From positions 1 through 9,550 of the forward strand of contig CANHPJ010000040.1 in NCBI GenBank assembly GCA_947462515.1: a stretch of DNA of 9,550 bases, given 5' to 3'. This document shows positions 1-6,079 of this stretch, piece by piece (position 1 is the first letter of the stretch; each line of letters begins with the position of its first letter). A program made the position numbers and the translations under genes. Source of the DNA: Bacteroidota bacterium. GTDB lineage: Bacteria > Bacteroidota > Bacteroidia > JACCXN01. A model generated the notes under the pieces. It was not told the origin of the DNA. It was given only the letters and a program-made list of their open reading frames with translations, and did no database searches.

Positions 1-689
1 CTTAATCCGGTGCTATTCCAGCTTGCTCCACCATCTATTGACTTTAATACCCCAATGCTGTTTATATCCAAACCGTCTTTATCACCCGTGGCAATGTAAA
101 TTGTTTTAGAAGTGGCATAATCAGAAGGTATTATGATGTCGCTTATTGCTAAAACACCATTATTATCTGTTAAGCAAGTCCAGCTTGAACCATTATTGGC
201 TGTAACCCATAATCCTCCACCGGCAGAACCTACCCAATAGGTGTTGATATCTGTTGGATGAAATGCTACACAATTTATTCTTCCTATTCCTGAATAGCCA
301 CTTTCTGAACTATTTGGACCTTTGGGTTTCCAGTTGGCAGAATCAGGAATGATAGATCTTGAACTTTTATTGGATTTAACATAGTCGCTATAAACTTCTT
401 TTGCAGTTTTTTCAGGGAATTTACCTGTCGAAGGATCAATTTGTCCTTCCATAAAATATTCCCATCTTTTGAACTGTTTCCAGCCATAGGCTTTCTTTTT
501 TTGTCCGTTTTCAAGGTAATAGCCTTTTTTTACATCGTAGCTATTCCAATAGGAGTTAAATGCATTTTGATAATCATAAAAAGTGTTTTTCTCATTATTT
601 CTGCTATTTGGTAAATTTTTTAACCAATTTTGAGAAAATGCGTTAAGCGAAATAATAGTTAAACAAAATAAAAAGTATATTTTTTTCAT
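1..689 (-). CDS. Secreted Asp-box (BNR/sortilin-like) repeat protein, N-terminal part only
   Basis: The reading frame starts at the ATG at 689-687 and stays open to the window edge, giving 229 residues; the C-terminus is missing. It begins MKKIYFLFCLTIISLNAFSQ, a typical signal peptide with likely cleavage after about residue 19, so the product is exported. A charged, aromatic-rich segment follows (about 20-105), then the stretch WKPKGPNSSESGYSGIGRIN and a WVGSAGGGLW segment that look like the start of a beta-propeller. Two Asp-box motifs (S/T-x-D/N-x-G-x-x-W) are visible: TANNGSSW and SIDGGASW. This layout is typical of large Bacteroidota secreted proteins annotated as sortilin/VPS10-like or BNR-repeat proteins, which usually end in a T9SS sorting domain; that end lies outside the window. 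Asp boxes mark the fold and do not prove an enzyme activity, so no substrate is assigned. A promoter-like -7 box lies about 20 bases upstream. Confidence 0.85.
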   Translation of the reverse strand, partial: MKKIYFLFCLTIISLNAFSQNWLKNLPNSRNNEKNTFYDYQNAFNSYWNSYDVKKGYYLENGQKKKAYGWKQFKRWEYFMEGQIDPSTGKFPEKTAKEVYSDYVKSNKSSRSIIPDSANWKPKGPNSSESGYSGIGRINCVAFHPTDINTYWVGSAGGGLWVTANNGSSWTCLTDNNGVLAISDIIIPSDYATSKTIYIATGDKDGLDINSIGVLKSIDGGASWNSTGL

Positions 690-707
690 AATTTAAAATT
701 GAGTCTG

Positions 708-715
708 CAAAATTA
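708..715 (-). promoter_or_regulatory. Candidate Bacteroidota -7 promoter element for the Asp-box protein gene
   Basis: Read on the minus strand the site is TAATTTTG, an exact match to the TAnnTTTG element recognised by the Bacteroidota housekeeping sigma factor. It ends 18 bases before the ATG at 689, which would leave a leader of roughly 10-15 bases. No TTG element sits at the expected 17-23 base spacing; the nearest TTG is only about 12 bases upstream of the box. The assignment therefore rests on the -7 box and its position. Confidence 0.45.
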
Positions 716-883
716 CTTAATTGCTTTCAATTCTGCTAATTAATGGCTTTTATTTGTAGACTTAATTTTTGAATTTATTAACAATTTTTTTAGCAAGTCA
801 ACAGTATATTTAACAGGTATTTATTTTAAATTGATTCAAATATTTAATGTTTCATTACAATGAAATTAATGTTGATTCGAGTT

Positions 884-1396
884 TTAATCCTCATCTGCTT
901 CGTCTGAATGTTTTTTTGCTTCTTCTAATTTGGTTTTTGTTGAATCATAAGAGTTTTTTGTTCTTATTTCAGTATGTCTTATTTCCCCTCCGGAGGTTCC
1001 CGCTTTTGCTCCAAAATATAAGGTAACAATGCTAAAAGCTATTATCAGGTAATTAAATGCATCGCTATAAGTCTTCTGTTTCCATGATATCCATATACCT
1101 AGGGTAGAAAATGCCCCCAAAAGGTATGAGAACACAGCAAATGTTTCCGCAAGTTCTTCATGAATTTTAATGAAATCCTCGCTTATACCTTCCATGTTTT
1201 CAATCACTTCTTCTGCACCTTCACCCGTGTTAAATGCCGGAAATGTGAATAATGAACTTAAAATAAAAATAAAAAGTGCCGTTCTTTTTATAATAACAGA
1301 ACTTAAAATGTATCCCAGGCTTAAAATCAAAATTCCCAAAATGGTGGAAATTATTGGAAGGTGGTTGAATAATAGGTGAAAATGCGCTGCATTCAT
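884..1396 (-). CDS. Small integral membrane protein, DUF2231-like
   Basis: The product has 170 residues and four hydrophobic segments, at roughly 12-34, 36-54, 84-105 and 111-130, so it is an inner-membrane protein. The first helix opens with HFHLLFNHLPII, resembling the histidine-containing start of DUF2231-type membrane proteins. The loop between helices 2 and 3 is acidic (TGEGAEEVIENMEG) and contains a histidine-glutamate pair (H79-E80). After helix 4 comes a GGEIRHTEI segment, which I recall from related Bacteroidota proteins, and then a highly charged tail ending in several acidic residues. Conserved histidines and carboxylates at the membrane edges might bind a metal or haem, but that is inference. 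No function is established. The gene is divergent from the cupin gene, and nothing nearby fixes its role. The family name comes from recall of the motif pattern, not a search. Confidence 0.8.
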   Translation of the reverse strand: MNAAHFHLLFNHLPIISTILGILILSLGYILSSVIIKRTALFIFILSSLFTFPAFNTGEGAEEVIENMEGISEDFIKIHEELAETFAVFSYLLGAFSTLGIWISWKQKTYSDAFNYLIIAFSIVTLYFGAKAGTSGGEIRHTEIRTKNSYDSTKTKLEEAKKHSDEADED

Positions 1397-1605
1397 TTAA
1401 TAAGTTTGTTTAAAATTTTCTTTACCGATTTTTTTTAATCTTCTTAACAATTATCATATAAAAATTGAGCCAGTTTTTGACTTTTTCATTTTACCTTATC
1501 TTTCGATTAGCATTTTTTATGGAACAAGGAATTGTTTTTTACCTGTTTTATTCTTCTTGTATTTTATTAAATAAAAAAATATCCATAAAAAAACACTTAT
1601 ACCTA

Positions 1606-1613
1606 TATCTTTG
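1606..1613 (+). promoter_or_regulatory. Candidate Bacteroidota -7 promoter element for the cupin gene
   Basis: The site reads TATCTTTG, an exact match to TAnnTTTG. It lies 33 bases upstream of the cupin ATG at 1647, leaving room for a short leader. No TTG is seen 17-23 bases upstream; that region is A/T-only sequence plus a few C residues. Support comes from the -7 match and its distance to the gene. Confidence 0.45.
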
Positions 1614-1646
1614 AATCTTGAATGAACTGTTATTTGTTTTTTTAAT

Positions 1647-2018
1647 ATGAAAAAAGTAAAAATTACCAAGTTTAATTTCTTAAGTACCGATGAACGTGGC
1701 TCAACGCTTGAATTTCCTTTAGAGCGAATGGGGAATTCCTTGTTTGCATTTCGAAAGGCGGGCACGTTAAGCGGAAACCATTATCATAAAGGCATTGAGA
1801 ATAATAAAAATCCTGAGATTCTTTGGGTTTTGCAAGGTGAATTGAAATTGAGATACAAGCATGTAGAGGATGACAATTGGGAGGAAAGATTGATAATAGG
1901 GCCTTCCAAGGTGGAGATATTCCCTAACATAATTCATGTTTTGGAAGGTCTTACAGACTTTTTTATGCTTGAACTAAACAGTCTCGAGCAGCATGTCAAT
2001 GATACTTTTAAGATTTAA
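1647..2018 (+). CDS. Single-domain cupin, CapF C-terminal-like (sugar-nucleotide type)
   Basis: This 123-residue protein is essentially one cupin beta-barrel, probably cytoplasmic because no signal peptide is seen. Motif 1 is visible as G43-N-H45-Y-H47, then E57 and G64, and motif 2 as the stretch ending P93-N-I-I-H97. H45, H47, E57 and H97 are the probable metal ligands. The opening DERGS segment (15-19), the GNHYHKG stretch and WVLQGELKLRY closely resemble the C-terminal cupin of CapF-type capsular-sugar enzymes and related dTDP-sugar epimerase-like cupins. Those act on nucleotide-linked sugars during surface polysaccharide synthesis. Here there is no reductase domain and no polysaccharide gene nearby, so substrate and reaction are unknown. 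The start is the only ATG that keeps the N-terminal strand, and it follows a T-rich leader. A candidate -7 box lies 33 bases upstream. Confidence 0.8.
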   Translation: MKKVKITKFNFLSTDERGSTLEFPLERMGNSLFAFRKAGTLSGNHYHKGIENNKNPEILWVLQGELKLRYKHVEDDNWEERLIIGPSKVEIFPNIIHVLEGLTDFFMLELNSLEQHVNDTFKI

Positions 2019-2256
2019 AAAAAAGTGTAATGGACAGTAGTTCCTGTAATTTACATGTTTTGTTCAAGTAGATAAAATAGTACCTGTATTTTTTCTGATT
2101 TTATTTTCTTAATCAAATCAAGATTGTTTTTGACAGATCAAACAAAACGGAAACAAGCTCTTCTGCAGAGCAACTTGTCAAGGATAGTTTGTGAACGATA
2201 AAAAATGACATTCAATGGGTTTATTCATACAGCCTATTGATGTTTTTTAGAGTTCC
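2019..2256. other. Gene-free stretch between the cupin gene and the transposase relic
   Basis: No convincing coding sequence was found on either strand. A bulged inverted repeat occurs at 2153-2178: arms GCTCT (2157-2161) and AGAGC (2167-2171), flanked by ACAA and TTGT. No T-run follows it on the plus strand. Around 2191-2225 the minus strand reads as a sequence that could be the decayed end of the insertion element to the right, but no matching opposite end was found. Confidence 0.4.
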
Positions 2257-2580
2257 TTATGCCTTAAAATATTCATTAATAAACTTCTTCCTTCGAGCGA
2301 TTGATAGTCCATTATGATTACTTAATTTGTTCTTCAAATTGGCAAAATGGCCAACTATTGCATTTATAGATTGGGTATTTTGATTATTAACACTAATTGC
2401 TTATTATTTCTCAGAAACCAGTAATTAATTTTGTGAAGACTATTACTAATCAGAGGGTGCTTTTTTAATAGAACTTCGGTTATTAATTGTTCGGTTGTCT
2501 TAAAACACTTTAAAAATTATTCAGATTTATTCATTTTTACTAAATCAGATATGATTTTGTAATCGATTAAACAAAACAGC
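2257..2580 (-). pseudogene. Decayed transposase C-terminal remnant (IS256/IS1249-like)
   Basis: No intact frame exists, but conceptual translation of the minus strand in two frames gives a plausible transposase C-terminus. The upstream part reads KIISDLVKMNKSE, a TAA stop at 2519-2517, then FLKCFKTTEQLITEV and HPLISNSLHKINYWFLR. After a shift to another frame near 2400 it reads NQNTQSINAIVGHFANLK, then NKLSNHNGLSIARRKKFINE and YFKA, ending at a TAA at 2259-2257. The pattern NT-x-S ... LK-x-K-L-x-x-H-x-GLS-x-x-R-x-KFI resembles the C-terminal end of IS256/IS1249-type transposases (RNase H-like catalytic domain), where the text around the final catalytic region reads approximately NTTNS..., LK...HRGLS. 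The N-terminal part is absent or unrecognisable. The internal stop, frameshift and missing N-terminus make it inactive. The family assignment is from recalled patterns only. Confidence 0.55.
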
Positions 2581-2664
2581 TGTTCGATTATAAAAATTTA
2601 CTTGAAATCAGCTAATTTTTAAAATCGTATAATTGTTTCTGCAAAACGAAATTAGGATTTTATA

Positions 2665-2690
2665 AGAGAAGCCATTTTTAGGGCTTCTCT
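2665..2690 (-). terminator. Stem-loop terminator of the five-gene minus-strand cluster
   Basis: A perfect 9-bp stem (AGAGAAGCC at 2665-2673 with GGCTTCTCT at 2682-2690) encloses an 8-base loop. On the minus strand it begins 27 bases after the hydrolase stop codon and is followed by the A/T-rich sequence TTATAAAATCC. The T-tract is weak, but the position just after the last gene of a co-directional cluster fits a Rho-independent terminator. Confidence 0.7.
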
Positions 2691-2716
2691 CATAGATTAA
2701 AACAATGATTATCTTT

Positions 2717-3376
2717 TTAGTTTTCCAAGTATTTTTTAAACCATTCACACGTCAATTCAGCAACGCTATCAAGAGCATTGGCTTCTTCAAACAAATGGCC
2801 TGAACCAGGAATTATGTCAATCCTTTTTTTTGAATTAATTTTTTGGTATGCTTTCTGGTTTAATTTTAATACTTCAAGGTCATTTCCTCCAACGATTAAT
2901 AAAACTGGGGCTTTTATCCTGTATAATTTATTTAATGCTAAATCGGGTCGCCCACCTCTACAAACAACCGCTTTTATTAAATCACCCATTTCTGCTGATA
3001 CATTTAAAGCTGCTGCCGCTCCAGTGCTGGCTCCGAAAAATCCGATATTTAAATTGCTAAACTCGGCATGCTCTAAAAACCAATTTGTAATTCCATTAAG
3101 ACGCTTAGTAAGTAAATCAATATCGAAACGCGTTTCGTAGACTTCTTCTTCCTGTTTTGTTAATAAATCAATTAGTAAAGTGCCTATGTTTTGATCTTGA
3201 AGTACATTGGCGACGTAATTGTTTCTCAGACTATTTCTGCTGCTTCCACTTCCATGGGAGAATATAACTAATCCTTTTGCATTCTCCGGTATGTGAAGTA
3301 AACCCTCCAGATTTATACTTCCAAGTTGTATTAGAATTGATTTTTTTATTCCAGCATTAATTTCCAACAAATCCAT
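2717..3376 (-). CDS. Alpha/beta hydrolase, dienelactone-hydrolase-like
   Basis: From the ATG at 3376 the product has 219 residues with a complete alpha/beta-hydrolase core. An in-frame TTG at 3382 would add two residues (MS), and a TAA lies immediately upstream of it; I prefer the ATG. Numbering from the TTG start, the oxyanion region is FSHGSGSSR (41-49), the nucleophile elbow is GFFGASTGAA with Ser119, the acid is probably Asp168 in LLIVGGND, and the base is His196 in IIPGSGHLFEE. All three triad members are therefore present. No signal peptide is seen, so it is probably cytoplasmic. The substrate is unknown; the family includes dienelactone hydrolases and broad esterases. Its phosphoribosyltransferase partner is encoded two genes upstream, and the two domains occur as one fused polypeptide in other bacteria, which hints at a shared role. 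It is the last gene of the cluster, before a strong hairpin. Confidence 0.88.
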   Translation of the reverse strand: MDLLEINAGIKKSILIQLGSINLEGLLHIPENAKGLVIFSHGSGSSRNSLRNNYVANVLQDQNIGTLLIDLLTKQEEEVYETRFDIDLLTKRLNGITNWFLEHAEFSNLNIGFFGASTGAAAALNVSAEMGDLIKAVVCRGGRPDLALNKLYRIKAPVLLIVGGNDLEVLKLNQKAYQKINSKKRIDIIPGSGHLFEEANALDSVAELTCEWFKKYLEN

Positions 3377-3417
3377 ACTCAATTATTTTTCCAATTTAAT
3401 AATATCAGAACGAATTT

Positions 3418-3867
3418 TTAGACCGGCATTGGTTCTTCCCAAAGTTGTTTTAATTCTTTTGGAAATACCGCTTTTAAATGATCTACTTCACCCTTTGAAA
3501 CTTGATTTTTAATAGTAGAAAAAACACAGTTAATTGATTTCAAAGTAATTGATTCTGTTGCAAAGTCAACCGAAGCCGTTTTTCCGGCTTCTTTGTATAC
3601 TTCATCAATAAATTCTTCCATGTGTTTTATTCTTACAAATTCTTTTGAGTGTTTCCATCCATCCACATATATTGCCTTAATCAATAAGGGCAATTGTGAC
3701 ATAAATTGAAAGGATTCTTCAGTGCTTAACCTATTTCTTAGGGCATGCAAAACTGCTTTTAGTATTCTTTCTGCTTTTATCAAATCATCGGGATTTCCAA
3801 GATTTTGAGCCACCTTATGTAAGAATTCATTTGCTTTTAAGGCATGTTTATCAAAGTTGTTCTGCAT
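3418..3867 (-). CDS. DUF2267 family protein
   Basis: The product has 149 residues, is predominantly helical and has no signal peptide or membrane segment. Residues 36-71 carry the recognisable DUF2267 core: ILKAVLHALRNRLSTEES, then QLPLLIKAIYVDGW. The C-terminal part has the second helical half, ending FPKELKQLW (135-143), which also fits the family (repeats of LxxVLxxLxxRLtxxEAxxLxxQLPxxL). The length is normal for the family. The molecular function of DUF2267 proteins is not established; they often sit beside stress-related genes. Here it lies between the phosphoribosyltransferase (gap 38 bases) and the hydrolase (gap about 41 bases), so it is probably co-transcribed with both. The ATG at 3867 is preceded by an A/T-rich leader, as usual for the phylum. 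Confidence 0.88.
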   Translation of the reverse strand: MQNNFDKHALKANEFLHKVAQNLGNPDDLIKAERILKAVLHALRNRLSTEESFQFMSQLPLLIKAIYVDGWKHSKEFVRIKHMEEFIDEVYKEAGKTASVDFATESITLKSINCVFSTIKNQVSKGEVDHLKAVFPKELKQLWEEPMPV

Positions 3868-3905
3868 ATTTTTTATTTTTAAATTTTGTTCAAATATTTC
3901 GCTAA

Positions 3906-4556
3906 TTATTCTAAAGCACTTGCTTTCAAACTTTCTTTTTTATTGATTTTCTTCAATAGCCTTATTACTTCATCATCGCTAACCTGTTCAAAATTTTCAT
4001 AAAATTGTCCTACACCAACAAAATTTTCTGGAATTTCCAAACAAATGATTTCATCTACCATTCGTTTTATTTTCTCAATAGCTTCCTTTGGCCCAACAGG
4101 TATCGCTACAACGATTTTTTTTGGTTTACCCATTTTTACTAAATCAATCGTCCCAATCATTGTATGACCTGTTGCAATTCCATCATCTACAATAATTATA
4201 GTTTTGTTTTTAAAGTCTACAGGTTCAATATGCTCGGTATATGTAAGGTATTTCTCATTTAATTCCTTTTTTAACCTTTCTACTTCGCTTTCTAGATATG
4301 TTTTTGAAATATCCTTATGAATTTCATTTATATATACATTTCTCGGACTTACAGATCCGATAGCATATTCTCTATTTGAAGGGTGACCAATTTTTTTTGT
4401 TAGTACAAGATCAAGTTTAAGATTCAGCTCCAGAGCAACTGTATAAGCTATTGGAACTCCACCTTTTGGAAGGGCAAGAATTACAGCGTCTGTGTTTTTA
4501 TAAATCAATAAATTATCGGCCAATTGCAATCCCGCATCTACTCTGTTTATAAACAT
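3906..4556 (-). CDS. Phosphoribosyltransferase-domain protein, COG1926 type
   Basis: This 216-residue cytoplasmic protein has a type I phosphoribosyltransferase fold. The PRPP-binding loop is clear at 121-133, IIVDDGIATGHTM, with the two acidic residues D124 and D125 followed by the GxATG turn. An N-terminal LALPKGGVPIA (28-38) forms the pyrophosphate-side loop. The segment TKKIGHPSNREYAIGSVS (53-70) and the late motif VGQFYENFEQVSDDEV (182-197) are typical of the COG1926 group, which is distinct from the purine, pyrimidine and ComF enzymes. Its acceptor substrate is unknown. In several other bacteria this domain is fused to a dienelactone-hydrolase-like domain; here the hydrolase is separate and two genes downstream. 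The start lies only 15 bases after a 10-bp hairpin, which may affect expression of this gene and those below it. Confidence 0.9.
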   Translation of the reverse strand: MFINRVDAGLQLADNLLIYKNTDAVILALPKGGVPIAYTVALELNLKLDLVLTKKIGHPSNREYAIGSVSPRNVYINEIHKDISKTYLESEVERLKKELNEKYLTYTEHIEPVDFKNKTIIIVDDGIATGHTMIGTIDLVKMGKPKKIVVAIPVGPKEAIEKIKRMVDEIICLEIPENFVGVGQFYENFEQVSDDEVIRLLKKINKKESLKASALE

Positions 4557-4571
4557 GCAAAATATAATTAT

Positions 4572-4596
4572 GGGAAACCATAAAATATGGTTTCCC
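4572..4596 (-). terminator. Intercistronic stem-loop between the DUF892 and phosphoribosyltransferase genes
   Basis: A perfect 10-bp stem (GGGAAACCAT at 4572-4581 with ATGGTTTCCC at 4587-4596) has a 5-base loop. On the minus strand it starts 9 bases after the DUF892 stop codon and ends 15 bases before the phosphoribosyltransferase ATG. The sequence after it (ATAATTATATTTTG) is A/T-rich but lacks a clean T-run. It could be a partial terminator that lowers expression of the distal genes, or a 3' end stabiliser of the upstream transcript after processing. Confidence 0.55.
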
Positions 4597-4605
4597 TATT
4601 AATAA

Positions 4606-5109
4606 TTAAACTATTGCTTTTTCATTTATTCTCTCCGTAGCTAATTTTGTCAATTTAAGATCTATTTTTTTCTCTTCATCTAATGATTTTTGAAGAGAAC
4701 TTGCCAAGTCATTATGTCCTAATTCTTCAGCAAAAGTCCTTAAACTTCCATAGATGGCTATTTCATAATGATTTATTCTTTGCAGATATGAAATTATTGC
4801 AGCATCTCTTACATTTTTTGAATCACATTTATTCACAACATTATTGATTTCTTTTATCATACTTTCTACTCCAACATTTTTTTCTGTTGTAGTTATTGGT
4901 GGTAGGTTTAATTTTTCAAAAACATGATTTAATCTCTGTACGTGATTTTCGCATTCTCTTTTGCACTGGTCAATCGATTCTTTCAAATCTGCAGCTGATG
5001 CATGATTTCTGATTTCGCCATAAAAAGGAGATAAAAATTTTTTCTCGGCAATAAAGATGTCTTTTACCTGACTCATAAATAAGTCTTTCAAATTATTGAT
5101 TTTTTCCAT
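4606..5109 (-). CDS. YciF-like ferritin-fold protein (YciE/YciF, DUF892)
   Basis: The product has 167 residues, all predicted helical, matching the usual length of this four-helix-bundle family. Helix 1 starts with LKDLFMSQVKDIFIAEKK (7-24), the family hallmark (L-x-DLF-x-x-x-L-x-D-x-x-x-AE). Candidate di-metal ligands are E22, E52/H56 in the second helix, H114/E116 in NHYEIAIYGSLRTFA, and E145/E146 with D150 in SLDEEKKIDLKLTKLA. YciF proteins are ferritin-like and are linked to stress responses; a ferroxidase role is suggested in the family but is not shown here. The protein is cytoplasmic. It is the second gene of the cluster, 34 bases after the methyltransferase stop, and a strong hairpin follows it. 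Its leader, ACTAAAACAAAACAAAATG, is a typical A-rich Bacteroidota leader with no Shine-Dalgarno sequence. Confidence 0.92.
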   Translation of the reverse strand: MEKINNLKDLFMSQVKDIFIAEKKFLSPFYGEIRNHASAADLKESIDQCKRECENHVQRLNHVFEKLNLPPITTTEKNVGVESMIKEINNVVNKCDSKNVRDAAIISYLQRINHYEIAIYGSLRTFAEELGHNDLASSLQKSLDEEKKIDLKLTKLATERINEKAIV

Positions 5110-5143
5110 TTTGTTTTGTTTTAGTTTGTGGTTAAATAAAAAT

Positions 5144-5779
5144 TTATAATCGAACTGATTTAATGCTTATAAATGATCCATTTCCATACCCTTCTTTTGG
5201 TATTTGCTTTGATTTTATTTCTTCAAGATTCTTCCCAAAAAGAGTTTGCATATATTCAAATTGTCTAAATCCAGCATCATAAAGCAATTCAGTGGTTTCC
5301 GAAACGGTATAATATTTTGCTACCTTGTAAAATGCAGCGTTTTTTTTCTCTGTCTGATATAAAACACCCAAAGAGCTATTTTTCTCTATGAATCCCATAA
5401 TCAATTTGCCTCCCGGTTTTAGAATTCGATGCGCTTGCTCCAACGTTGCCTTCATATCATCCAAATAGGCGGTATCTATGAGCAAGGCAAAATCAAACTC
5501 TTCTTTATCAAAGGGCAAACTTTTCTGTTCACACTCAAAAACTTCTATACCTCGACTCTCGGCCAGTGATTTCATTTCATGGTAATACTCAACTCCTTTT
5601 TTTATACCCAAAGGTCCCGCGAACCTACCAGTATTAACACCCAACTCTATCCCCATGCCAACTTGAGGAAGAAGCCGTTTGATTACTTCCAGTTCAGATT
5701 CATAAGCATATTTGTGTTCCTGAAACCAAAAGTCATATTCCTTTACAAGCAATTCAAGAGGTGCAACGGTATCAATCAT
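5144..5779 (-). CDS. Class I SAM-dependent methyltransferase
   Basis: The 211-residue product has a standard Rossmann-type methyltransferase core. Motif I is GIELGVNTGRFAGPLG (43-58), with the acidic residue E45 before the glycine-rich turn. The following strand ends in an acidic residue (GVEYYHEM, about 62-69). The motif IV region is FDFALLIDTAYLDD (95-108), and the post-motif is AHRILKPGGKLIMGFI (116-131), typical of UbiE/type-11 small-molecule methyltransferases. No signal peptide or DNA-binding domain is visible. The C-terminal third (about 132-211), including a YYTVSETTELLYDAGF segment, probably forms the substrate lid, but the substrate cannot be read from it. It is the first gene of the minus-strand cluster and starts 300 bases from the divergent GH26 gene, so its promoter probably lies in that gap. 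Confidence 0.9.
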   Translation of the reverse strand: MIDTVAPLELLVKEYDFWFQEHKYAYESELEVIKRLLPQVGMGIELGVNTGRFAGPLGIKKGVEYYHEMKSLAESRGIEVFECEQKSLPFDKEEFDFALLIDTAYLDDMKATLEQAHRILKPGGKLIMGFIEKNSSLGVLYQTEKKNAAFYKVAKYYTVSETTELLYDAGFRQFEYMQTLFGKNLEEIKSKQIPKEGYGNGSFISIKSVRL

Positions 5780-6079
5780 ATTTTAAATTCTTTATTGTAA
5801 CTGTTAAGCGTAGTATATAAATAGTCAAGCCAAATAAGTTTTTTCTGTAGCTAACACTTGAAAAACAAATACATAATAATATTTATTATGATTTTATTTT
5901 TTTTGATCTGTTACAATAGGAGAAATTTATTCGTCTTTTGATGGAAAATAATCATCAAATTTTTTGCTAATAAAATTTAACGTAAAATCACTTTTTTTCA
6001 ATTTTTATTTATGGTGTTTTTTCAGTTTTTTAAACTTCGATTCAATTTTTAGGAATAAAAATTGCTTTTTATTTAAAAA
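5780..6079. other. Divergent AT-rich intergenic region between the methyltransferase and GH26 genes
   Basis: The stretch has no gene and must hold the promoters for both the minus-strand cluster and the GH26 gene. No exact TAnnTTTG element was found on either strand, so promoter positions are not assigned. A small dyad (5937-5959) is listed separately. Long T-runs near 5895, 5993 and 6015 on the plus strand give the region a bent or melted look, without a specific signal that I can name. Confidence 0.6.
5937..5959. promoter_or_regulatory. Inverted repeat, candidate operator in the divergent region
   Basis: The arms TTTGATG (5937-5943) and CATCAAA (5953-5959) are perfect 7-base inverted repeats separated by 9 bases. 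The site lies about 120 bases upstream of the GH26 start and about 160 bases upstream of the methyltransferase start. Its size fits a dimeric regulator site, but no regulator gene is in the window and a 7-bp dyad can occur by chance in AT-rich DNA. Confidence 0.25.

Noticed and set aside
284..514. A 76-residue minus-strand open frame inside the Asp-box protein gene
   Set aside because: It is an out-of-frame shadow of the longer frame, which has a signal peptide and two Asp boxes.
850..865. Short palindrome TTTCATTACAATGAAA downstream of the DUF2231-like gene
   Set aside because: The stem is only 6-7 A/T-rich base pairs with no T-run, too weak to call a terminator.
1517..1765. An 82-residue minus-strand open frame overlapping the start of the cupin gene
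   Set aside because: It overlaps the well-supported cupin reading frame, and its translation is low-complexity Lys/Phe/Ile-rich text from AT-rich DNA.
2153..2178. Bulged hairpin considered as a terminator for the cupin gene
   Set aside because: It is 135 bases past the cupin stop, has a 3-base bulge and lacks a T-run on the plus strand.
2560..2590. Inverted TAATCGA/TCGATTA pair with an AACAGCTGTT palindrome inside
   Set aside because: It lies within the decayed transposase remnant, where it is more easily explained as chance in former coding sequence than as a regulator site.
2778..3140. A 120-residue open frame on the plus strand, opposite the hydrolase gene
   Set aside because: It is fully antisense to a gene with an intact catalytic triad, and its translation has no recognisable domain or plausible leader.
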